This document shows, in pieces, positions 7,900 through 14,668 of a stretch of 22,273 nt of DNA. The position numbers and the translations under genes are program-made. Source of the stretch: CAWACC01 sp964390695 (GTDB lineage Bacteria > Chlamydiota > Chlamydiia > Chlamydiales > Parachlamydiaceae); NCBI GenBank assembly GCA_964390695.1, contig CAYMKI010000039.1, positions 1-22,273 on the forward strand, in the 5' to 3' direction. The notes under the pieces were generated by a model. That model did not search any database and was not told the DNA's origin. It was given only the letters and a program-made list of their open reading frames with translations. Numbering within the stretch: the stretch's first letter is position 1; each line of letters starts with the position of its first letter.

Positions 7900-8052
7900 A
7901 TGAAAACAAATCAAAACAACAACACTTATGATCTCGCTCATAATATGTTCACACCTGTGAGCATGTGTTTTGTGCTGTTTTCAAGTCTTATTCTCATTAG
8001 CCCCATTTTTATTACTGTATTCATGGTCTTTTCCGATCCTGTTTATCCCTAG
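7900..8052 (+). CDS. 50-residue membrane peptide, copy 2
   Basis: This 50-codon frame from the ATG at 7900 to TAG at 8050-8052 is the partner of the gene at 7473. It has an Asn-rich polar N-terminus (MKTNQNNNTYDLAHN), a hydrophobic segment at about residues 20-44 containing LFSSLILISPIFITVFMV, and the tail SDPVYP. The last 12 codons and the bases that follow are nearly the same as in copy 1, while the N-terminal halves have diverged. That pattern points to constraint on the C-terminus and on the downstream structure. Upstream, TGTGATATAAA resembles an extended -10 box. Its stop codon sits in stem 1 of the second interleaved stem pair, 91 bp before the cysteine-protease-like gene. The function is unknown. 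Confidence 0.65.
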   Translation: MKTNQNNNTYDLAHNMFTPVSMCFVLFSSLILISPIFITVFMVFSDPVYP

Positions 8053-8106
8053 AAGTTATCAAATTGCCGTCAGCAACTCTTCTAGGGAGGAGGCTGCTGG
8101 CGGCAA
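8046..8106 (+). ncRNA. Interleaved stem pair (pseudoknot topology), copy 2
   Basis: Stem 1 pairs TCCCTAGAAG (8046-8055) with CTTCTAGGGA (8079-8088), identical to copy 1. Stem 2 pairs TTGCCGTCAGCA (8064-8075) with TGCTGGCGGCAA (8095-8106), 12 bp with one G-U pair. Compared with copy 1, three pairs change on both sides: A-T to G-C (7639/7678 to 8066/8104), A-T to G-C (7642/7675 to 8069/8101) and G-C to A-T (7648/7669 to 8075/8095). The middle loop ACT is the same in both. It ends 36 bp before the start codon of the next gene, so it could act in that gene's leader as well as at the end of the peptide gene. Confidence 0.7.
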
Positions 8107-8142
8107 AGCAAATAACATACATATGCAAACAGGATAAAAATT

Positions 8143-8979
8143 ATGAATATATTAGATTATAATATACACACATTTAAAAAATATGGTCAAAATCATTTAA
8201 CCGAATTCTCTCCTGGAAAAGTATCCAGGGGCCCTATCGAGAGAGATCTCGCTTTAAACGTTATAGAGAAATTGAATAAAAACAAAGGCGCAGGAGAACA
8301 GGCTATAGAGTTTAAAGCCGAACATCTAGCGCTATCATTAGAAGGTGGAGCTTGCTCCGTTTTATCATTTCGCATTGCTGAAAAGGTCTTTGATCTATTT
8401 TCTCAATGCAACGAGTACGGAGATTTTAAGACGAATGTGACAAAAATCACCAACGATTTGAACGACGTACTTACCAAAGGAAATAGTTCAAGCTCTAAGG
8501 AGAGAGGGCAAATTCGCAGCTTGCAAGCGGCATTAAACGCCTTCTCCTTACCCCTAGGTGATGCAGGAGAAGATAATTCAGGGAAAAAAATCAAGGCTAT
8601 CGCGTCCTACTTTAACCTCACTGTTGAGTCTTCAACCAGCGAGATAAAAATACAACCGGACAGCTCTTGCGTAGAGGCTTTAAATAACACGACAAAGAGC
8701 CTTGACAGAGGAGTTTATCTGGTTCGCACACTCCGCCCAGCAGATAACAGCGAAGAAGCCAAGAGGAAGCAAGAGAAGTATGGTCATTCGACTTTGTATA
8801 TCAAGTATGCACAAGGTCAAGAGCTTTACTTCGATCCTAATTTAGGGTTATTCGATTTAGGTAGTCACGAAGGAGCAGATGACATCGTGTTTCAAGCCCA
8901 GTGTGCAGCGCAGGTAAAATTCCAATTGGAATTATGTAAATTTCATAAATTAGCTAATAGCCAAGGAGACCAGGCATGA
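8143..8979 (+). CDS. YopT/C58-like cysteine protease candidate, probable effector
   Basis: The 278-residue protein has the spacing and wording of a papain-fold protease of the C58 (YopT/AvrPphB) type. Candidate catalytic residues are Cys71 in GGACSVLSFR, His215 in YGHSTLYIK and Asp231 in LYFDPNLGLFDL. The last motif, FDPN followed by G and F after a short gap, is the typical aspartate region of that family. Known members cleave host GTPases or kinases after secretion, so a host target is a reasonable inference, not shown. No signal peptide or membrane segment is present, as expected for a type III substrate. AGGA at 8131-8134 serves the ATG at 8143. The stop overlaps the start of the next gene (ATGA), so the two are co-translated. 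The overall similarity beyond the motifs cannot be judged here. Confidence 0.7.
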   Translation: MNILDYNIHTFKKYGQNHLTEFSPGKVSRGPIERDLALNVIEKLNKNKGAGEQAIEFKAEHLALSLEGGACSVLSFRIAEKVFDLFSQCNEYGDFKTNVTKITNDLNDVLTKGNSSSSKERGQIRSLQAALNAFSLPLGDAGEDNSGKKIKAIASYFNLTVESSTSEIKIQPDSSCVEALNNTTKSLDRGVYLVRTLRPADNSEEAKRKQEKYGHSTLYIKYAQGQELYFDPNLGLFDLGSHEGADDIVFQAQCAAQVKFQLELCKFHKLANSQGDQA

Positions 8980-10166
8980 TCAACATTCTTTTAGACATAA
9001 GAAAAGTTATATTATATACTATCATCTTCGTCGGATGTGCTTGCGGAGGCAAAGTCATGGCTGATAATACTAAAGAAAAGCTGGTAGAGTATTTATCAGA
9101 TTTAGTCTCTATAAATACACTTTCCTCGGACAAGGCCGCCAACAAGAAAGCTCTTCAGTGGGTAGAAGAGCAGTTGAAAGGACTTCCTCTACATTTTCAA
9201 CACCATGAATATGAGGGGGTTCCTTCTCTAGTGATCTCAACCCGGACCGCAAAAAAGAACAAATTGTGGTTACTTGCCCACATGGATGTGGTGTCAGGTG
9301 AAGAAAAGTTATTTCACCCTGTTCTCAATGGCAATAAATTGTATGGACGGGGTGTATATGATATGAAAATGGCCATCGCCTGTTACATATTGCTCATGCA
9401 TGACCTGAAAGACAAACTCAAAGACTTGGATGTTGGCATCATATTGACAAGTGATGAAGAGGTGGGGGGAATGCATGGAGTTAAATCCATATTAAACGAT
9501 GGATATTCTTCAGAAATGGCTTTACTGCCTGATGGGGGGTTTGATTGGAATATGGAAGAAGCTGCAAAAGGCATCTTACAGCTCAAAATCACCGCTAAAG
9601 GCAAACCTGCCCATGGATCCAGGCCTTGGCTAGGGGAGAATGCTATCACCAAGCTCATGAACGTTTTGAGAGAGATCGAAAGCTATTTTGCTGACGAGAA
9701 GCATAACTTTGGGGATTACTATCCTACCGTAAACGTAGGAAATATTTCCGGTGGAAAAAGCACCAATCAGGTACCCGATTTTGCTGAAGCAAAGTTAGAC
9801 ATCCGTTATCCTCCAGAATTAACACCGGAGAAGATCAAAACGGCTATATCTAAAATTGTTAGCCAGCAGAGCGATGTATCTATGGAAACGATCATTGAAG
9901 GCTCCTCACACAAACAAGATCTGAAACTTGAAGCTTTTGATAAATTTAAGACTATTGCTCGAGAGCTATACGGGATTAATGTTGGCTCTACGAAAGCTCA
10001 CGGAGCCTCGGATGCACGCTATTTAGCCGAAAAAAATATACCCGTCTTGGTTATCGCCCCAAAAGGAGGAGATATTCATGCTGATGGAGAGTGGATAGAT
10101 GTAAACGATCTTGAACGCTTCTATAATGTCATGAAAGCCTGGGTTCTGAACGTTTCCGCTCGGTAA
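8976..10166 (+). CDS. Exported M20-family metallopeptidase (ArgE/DapE/CPG2-like)
   Basis: This 396-residue zinc-dependent amidohydrolase/peptidase has the M20 metal ligands in order: AHMDVV (His102, Asp104), YDMK (Asp129), SDEE (Glu161-Glu162), LPDGG (Asp186) and IHADGE (His368). The dimerisation domain segment GKPAHGSRP lies at about 209-217. Residues 10-28 are hydrophobic and are followed by FVGCACGG and VMAD, so the protein is likely exported. Cys21 could be a lipobox cysteine, or signal peptidase I could cut after VMA; the two cannot be separated here. Most cytosolic DapE or ArgE proteins lack such a leader, so a periplasmic peptide-scavenging role is more likely than lysine or arginine synthesis. 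AAGGAG at 8963-8968 fits the ATG at 8976, which overlaps the stop of the protease-like gene by 4 bp. Confidence 0.88.
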   Translation: MINILLDIRKVILYTIIFVGCACGGKVMADNTKEKLVEYLSDLVSINTLSSDKAANKKALQWVEEQLKGLPLHFQHHEYEGVPSLVISTRTAKKNKLWLLAHMDVVSGEEKLFHPVLNGNKLYGRGVYDMKMAIACYILLMHDLKDKLKDLDVGIILTSDEEVGGMHGVKSILNDGYSSEMALLPDGGFDWNMEEAAKGILQLKITAKGKPAHGSRPWLGENAITKLMNVLREIESYFADEKHNFGDYYPTVNVGNISGGKSTNQVPDFAEAKLDIRYPPELTPEKIKTAISKIVSQQSDVSMETIIEGSSHKQDLKLEAFDKFKTIARELYGINVGSTKAHGASDARYLAEKNIPVLVIAPKGGDIHADGEWIDVNDLERFYNVMKAWVLNVSAR

Positions 10167-10172
10167 AATCGC

Positions 10173-10192
10173 AAAGGGGCTAATGCCCCTTT
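10173..10192 (+). terminator. Hairpin after the M20 peptidase gene
   Basis: AAAGGGGC and GCCCCTTT form a perfect 8-bp stem with a TAAT loop, 6 bp after the stop codon. The position and GC core fit an intrinsic terminator, but only two T residues follow before ACG, so termination may be weak. Confidence 0.55.
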
Positions 10193-10387
10193 ACGTTAAC
10201 TACCTTAGGATCTTCGAGCGCAAACTATTTTAGCGTTAGTGGCAGAAGGGGCGAGAATCAACATCAGCTTAAGGTTTTTCGCAAAGATGGAACGCCTTGC
10301 TCGAGATGCCGCACCCCCATAATAAAAATTGTCGTAGGTCAAAGAGGTACGCATGTATGCCCTCATTGCCAGACAATAAACCAATAA
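10184..10387 (+). pseudogene. fpg (mutM): C-terminal relic of formamidopyrimidine-DNA glycosylase
   Basis: An open frame without a start codon encodes the end of Fpg/MutM, the base-excision enzyme for oxidised guanine. The recognisable part runs from GSSSANYFSVSG (from 10208) through ENQHQLKVFRKDGTPC to the zinc finger, CSRC and CPHC, with GTPI and GQRGT between the knuckles. It ends at TAA 10385-10387. In full-length Fpg (about 270 residues) this is the last quarter, the DNA-binding zinc finger. The remainder is absent: an in-frame TAA (10181-10183) and the peptidase terminator lie directly upstream. The frame is uninterrupted and the cysteines are intact, so the truncation may be recent. 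It probably marks a rearrangement or insertion junction at the end of the protease/peptidase operon. Confidence 0.8.
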
Positions 10388-10412
10388 ATATGTATATTTT
10401 CATTTAAAATAT

Positions 10413-10442
10413 TTGACATTTTTTTTACCAACTTTGCATGAT
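10413..10442 (+). promoter_or_regulatory. Likely promoter of the glutamine synthetase gene
   Basis: A consensus -35 box TTGACA (10413-10418) is followed after 18 bp by CATGAT (10437-10442), four of six bases matching a -10 box. The pair lies 36 bp before the start codon at 10478, and AGGAAGG at 10466-10472 provides a strong ribosome site. Confidence 0.5.
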
Positions 10443-10477
10443 AGGTAAAACACTATATTCTCCGTAGGAAGGTCATC

Positions 10478-12667
10478 ATGAACCCTCGTCACGCGGCCTT
10501 GCAAAGCCAATCCAAGCTCAGTGCATCCGAAGCCATCGACGCATCGCCGGTGTCCACTCTTGAATCTTTTGGATGTCACGTATTCGATGCTGCGATAATA
10601 CAAAAGATGCTTCCCAAGGAGATTTGTGCCAATCTTCTAGCTGCTATGCATGGTAAAGAGCAGCTAAAATCAGCCTTTGCAGATACCATTGCCTTGGCGA
10701 TGAAGGAATGGGCTTGCAGCCATGGGGCTACGCATTACACTCATTGGTTTCTGCCTCTGACAGGTTCTTCGGCGGAAAAGCACGACTCGTTTTTAGATTG
10801 GAATAGCTCGGGTCAGGTCATCGAAAAATTTAACGGCAAGCAACTGCTGCAAGGCGAACCCGATGCTTCCTCATTTCCATCTGGAGGTTTGAGAAGCACA
10901 TATGAAGCACGCGGCTATACGGGCTGGGATCCCTCTTCACCTCCTTTTTTGTGGAAAGGCGGCGGCGGGGTAGTGCTGTGCATTCCCTCGATATTTTTTT
11001 CCTGGAATGGAGAACCCCTGGATTTCCGCATTCCCTTGCTTAGGTCAGAAAAAAAAATCGGCGATGCAGTATTAAGACTTTTAAAGCTTACAGGTATTGA
11101 TGCCTCCCAAGTATACACTACATTGGGAGCAGAACAGGAATATTTTATTATCGACAGGGCCTTGAGGAATTTAAGACCAGACTTAATACTAGCCGGGAGG
11201 ACGGTATTTGGCGCCCCATCACCGAAAGGGCAGGAGCTGCAGGATCATTACTTTGGAGTGGTGAAAGATCGGATCTTATCTTTCATGAGGGATTTCGAGA
11301 AAGCAGCTTTGCAGTTAGCCATCCCGGTCAAAACCCGCCACAATGAAGTAGCACCGGCTCAACATGAAATTGCACCTGTCTTTGAAAAAGCATCTCTGGC
11401 TGTGGACCATAACATCCTCTTGATGGAACTGATGCGGCAGACAGCTGCTAAGCATGGGTTATCTTGCCTGCTGCATGAAAAACCCTTCCATGATATCAAT
11501 GGCTCGGGCAAGCACTGCAACTGGTCCTTGTCTACCGATACAGGTATTAATTTGCTGGATCCTTCTGAAAAGCCCGAGAACAATCTGCACTTCCTGGTAC
11601 TTCTGGCCGCCATATTAGATGCCGTCCATAGGCACTCCCTATTGCTGCGGGCCTCTATAGGGTCGGCTTCTAATGACTACCGTTTAGGCGGGCATGAAGC
11701 TCCTCCAGCGATAATCTCCGTGTATTTAGGTGATCAGCTTGAAATGATATTGAACAGCATCGAAGAGCAAAAGTCGTACTCAGGGTCCTCTTCAAAGCAT
11801 CGTTATGATTTTGGCTTGCCTGTCTTTCCGGATATGACCAAGGACTATTCCGACCGCAATCGCACGTCTCCATTTGCTTTTACCGGCAATAAATTCGAAT
11901 TTCGCGCTGTAGGAGCTTCTTCGAATGTTTCCATGCCTATCACGGTACTCAATACGATCGTTGCCAACAGTTTAAATGAGATCATGGATAAAATCGATCT
12001 GGCCCTCAAAGGCGAATCTCATAAGAACCACGCTATACTGCTCGAAAAGGCCTTACCTATCATCAAAGACTCCTTAGTGGCTTCAAAAAACATTCGCTTT
12101 TCCGGAGACAATTACAGTCTCGAATGGAAAGAAGAGGCCAAAAGAAGGCATATCCCCAACTATCCTAAATCAATCGACGCTTTTGAAGCTTTTATATCGA
12201 AAAAAACTAAAGATGTCTTTCAAGGTATACTGACAGAGCATGAACTGAATAGCTATTATGATATTCAGCGCGAACACTATTACCATACATTGAATATAGA
12301 GATCAAAGTAGCTCTGGATATGTTTAAGACACAGATACTTCCAGCAGCACAGCGTCAACAAAAGTTGTCGGCGAAAAGCCTTAAACTCTTTCAAGAGCTA
12401 GAGCCCTCAGCCAAAAACTCAGAACAAAAACGCATGCTAGTAAGGTTGCACAACCTGATAGAATGCGCGCTGAAAATTTCCGAAGAGCTGGAAAACTATC
12501 GAAATTCTACCGAGAATAGAACCCTTAGTGATAAACTGAAAATTTTCTCAGAACATGTTCTACCAAAATTCGAGGAGCTGCGCCAAGCGGTAGATACCTT
12601 AGAGTCGCTGGTAGAGGATTCAATATGGCCCCTTCCTAAATACCGGGAGCTGCTCTTTATGGTGTAG
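10478..12667 (+). CDS. glnN: Type III glutamine synthetase
   Basis: This enzyme joins ammonia to glutamate using ATP, in the cytosol. The length, 729 residues, fits type III (GlnN, about 700-730) and not type I (about 450-470). Type III signatures present are FPSGGLRSTYEARGYTGWDP at about 133-152, the metal-binding GAEQEYF at 217-223, KTRHNEVAPAQHE at 285-297, HDINGSGKHCNWSL at 338-351, and GASSNVS in the ATP-binding region. The C-terminal ~150 residues are the helical tail usual in this type. The gene has its own promoter and no close partner, and no PII-type regulator is in view. In an intracellular organism it may supply glutamine for the glutamine-using CTP synthase at the window start, which is inference only. 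Confidence 0.93.
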   Translation: MNPRHAALQSQSKLSASEAIDASPVSTLESFGCHVFDAAIIQKMLPKEICANLLAAMHGKEQLKSAFADTIALAMKEWACSHGATHYTHWFLPLTGSSAEKHDSFLDWNSSGQVIEKFNGKQLLQGEPDASSFPSGGLRSTYEARGYTGWDPSSPPFLWKGGGGVVLCIPSIFFSWNGEPLDFRIPLLRSEKKIGDAVLRLLKLTGIDASQVYTTLGAEQEYFIIDRALRNLRPDLILAGRTVFGAPSPKGQELQDHYFGVVKDRILSFMRDFEKAALQLAIPVKTRHNEVAPAQHEIAPVFEKASLAVDHNILLMELMRQTAAKHGLSCLLHEKPFHDINGSGKHCNWSLSTDTGINLLDPSEKPENNLHFLVLLAAILDAVHRHSLLLRASIGSASNDYRLGGHEAPPAIISVYLGDQLEMILNSIEEQKSYSGSSSKHRYDFGLPVFPDMTKDYSDRNRTSPFAFTGNKFEFRAVGASSNVSMPITVLNTIVANSLNEIMDKIDLALKGESHKNHAILLEKALPIIKDSLVASKNIRFSGDNYSLEWKEEAKRRHIPNYPKSIDAFEAFISKKTKDVFQGILTEHELNSYYDIQREHYYHTLNIEIKVALDMFKTQILPAAQRQQKLSAKSLKLFQELEPSAKNSEQKRMLVRLHNLIECALKISEELENYRNSTENRTLSDKLKIFSEHVLPKFEELRQAVDTLESLVEDSIWPLPKYRELLFMV

Positions 12668-12696
12668 CTCTACAGCCATAAAAGAATAAATTAAAA

Positions 12697-12730
12697 ACCA
12701 CGGAGCCCACAGAGAACACATAGGGGGCTA
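12697..12730. repeat. CACAGAGA-rich intergenic tract, copy 2
   Basis: The sequence CCACGGAGCCCACAGAGAAC and the ACATAGGGGG that follows resemble the tract at 5244-5275. It sits 30 bp after the glutamine synthetase stop in a 237-bp gap that holds no gene I can see. The rest of the gap is AT-rich and leads to the ribosome site of the next gene. Confidence 0.35.
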
Positions 12731-12904
12731 AATTCAACTATTACTATTCTGACTCGCCATTGTTTTCAGAATTTTTCAACACCCTCTATTGTTGTGGCAT
12801 TTTATTCTTCACGCAAAAACTTAAATGTTCTTTATTTTATCTTAATCATCCTGTAGTATGTTACTGGCTTTGTTAAATTACAATGATGTATTTAAGGAGA
12901 ACAC

Positions 12905-14641
12905 ATGGACGTTTCAACAACCCCAATTAACCATAATTTAGCTTCAAGCTTAAATCTAGATGGATTTGTGATAGTCGATCAAGATCCCATAACCCTTATT
13001 AAGGATGCAGCATTACAACTTTCAAATGTACCAGAGAAATATAAGCAAAATACGTCGTCGTGGTTTTCGTCGAAGAATTTCGATTCTGAAGTGCTTTTGG
13101 CTATCAAAGATCTCCAATCATATACGAACTTAAATCCAGATCAAAAACTCCAAGTTAAACCTTATTTATTAACGGCTTATAAGGCCCTCGTTATTATTTG
13201 CAATAATAAAATATTAAATCCCCAAGCTCTGAAGGCCGCTGAAGAACAAAAAAATGATATTAACCTTCAATGCGGTGGAGTGGCTGACAATCTTGCTAAG
13301 CTGACTACCTATTCTTCTGTGCTGGATCTTCTACATACGTCAAATGACCCCAGTCAATTTTTGATTAAGATTAATAGCAGCGGTATGCCAGAACTCACAA
13401 CAAAAATAAATACTGATGATAGCAATAACCTGCTCGATTTTCTCCAAAATATAAAAGCCATTTTAAATAATTCTAATGTTATTTCTCATCTTGATTTTGA
13501 GCAGTTACTACAACTAAAATTCACCACGTTTTGGCTAATGGCCAACTTTCTAAAGCGATACGAAAGCGGACTGGATTTAGCCGAACACGTCTTCCAAGAC
13601 CTTTCTTATCTGAACTTGCAATTGAGTCAGCTTTTATCGCAAAAATCTCAAAAGGAGAAAGATGCTTTTAGCAATCATCAAATACTTAAAAATCTGAATT
13701 CATTAAAATCTCATATTCACGCTAATTTTTACACAAGTTGTAAAAACTTTTGGGACGATAAACTTCATGTCAATCAATTAAAGGAATTTGAAAAGTACAT
13801 TGGAGGATGCAAAGCGTTTTTATCCAATTCCAATGTCAGTAATGTCAACTCTTTAGTTTTTCTTAAACGCAGTGATAATCCCGGTATAGCTTTGTACCAG
13901 GTGCCTAAAACTAAAACGGCTAGCGATGCCAGTTCGACTGAGGATAATTCCACAACGTTGGTGGTTTTCCCCTACAATATCGAAGGATATTTTAGCAACT
14001 ATAATCCTAATCAAGCTAGAACAACAGAGATGGAACTAGGCGGCTTGGCCCATCAACCTATAGTCAGTGCCTCTGGCGTGTACTGGAACTGTTTACAATC
14101 GCTCATTGCAAAAGTTAAGCAAGAGTTTCCGGATGATTTCAAGGGTAAGATCCATCTTGTGAGTGCAGGATTTGGCCTAGATGGTGCGGTGGCTCAAATC
14201 TTGAGCTACCTATGGGCTCAGCAAAATGCTGATTCACAAACAAGCACCTATTGTTTGGGAACTCCTCCTTATCTAGATGTCAATGCCGCAAGAACCGTAC
14301 AACAACAAGCGAATCACTATGCCATTAGTTTTGCACTTGACGGGGACAAGTACTTATACCCCTCAAAACTCAATTTTTTGATCAAACCTTATTATGCTAA
14401 CAACTTTAAGGGGCAATATACTCTTCATTATCGAGATTGGTTTGCTTCAGATTTTTATAAACATGATAAACCCATATACTTAGAAACCATACGAAAAGGT
14501 GTTAACCACGCCCAGATGATGTATGATTTAAGTCATGAAGTCGATGAATTGCTTCAAACCGCTGCCCAGTCAAACGTTAAGGAATTAGGGCAAAATGTAG
14601 CTAAAATATATACACAATCATTCCCAAATAAATCATCATAA
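12905..14641 (+). CDS. Lipase-like alpha/beta-hydrolase protein lacking the nucleophile serine
   Basis: The 578-residue product has an N-terminal helical half, rich in Asn, Leu and Lys, and a C-terminal part that looks like a class 3 lipase fold. The segment HLVSAGFGLDGAVAQIL (about residues 416-432) lines up with the lipase nucleophile elbow TGHSLGGA, but Gly424 stands where the serine should be and Asp426 replaces a glycine. Later features, YAISFALDGDKY and VNHAQMM, could correspond to the acid and histidine regions. It may thus be a catalytically dead relative acting by binding; another fold is possible. No signal peptide or membrane span is seen. AAGGAG at 12894-12899 precedes the ATG by 5 nt. 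The kinase-like gene follows 27 bp later with its own ribosome site, so the pair is probably one operon. Confidence 0.75.
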   Translation: MDVSTTPINHNLASSLNLDGFVIVDQDPITLIKDAALQLSNVPEKYKQNTSSWFSSKNFDSEVLLAIKDLQSYTNLNPDQKLQVKPYLLTAYKALVIICNNKILNPQALKAAEEQKNDINLQCGGVADNLAKLTTYSSVLDLLHTSNDPSQFLIKINSSGMPELTTKINTDDSNNLLDFLQNIKAILNNSNVISHLDFEQLLQLKFTTFWLMANFLKRYESGLDLAEHVFQDLSYLNLQLSQLLSQKSQKEKDAFSNHQILKNLNSLKSHIHANFYTSCKNFWDDKLHVNQLKEFEKYIGGCKAFLSNSNVSNVNSLVFLKRSDNPGIALYQVPKTKTASDASSTEDNSTTLVVFPYNIEGYFSNYNPNQARTTEMELGGLAHQPIVSASGVYWNCLQSLIAKVKQEFPDDFKGKIHLVSAGFGLDGAVAQILSYLWAQQNADSQTSTYCLGTPPYLDVNAARTVQQQANHYAISFALDGDKYLYPSKLNFLIKPYYANNFKGQYTLHYRDWFASDFYKHDKPIYLETIRKGVNHAQMMYDLSHEVDELLQTAAQSNVKELGQNVAKIYTQSFPNKSS

Positions 14642-14668
14642 TTATTTATTTTCTTACACGGAGGAACT

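Noticed and set aside
10400..10603. 67-codon minus-strand frame across the glnN promoter and start
   Set aside because: It overlaps a strong promoter, ribosome site and the glnN N-terminus, and its product resembles nothing.
5244..12730. The two CACAGAG-rich tracts as ends of one large mobile unit
   Set aside because: They are in the same orientation but short and imperfect, and the genes between them include ordinary metabolism such as glnN; there is no transposase or target duplication.
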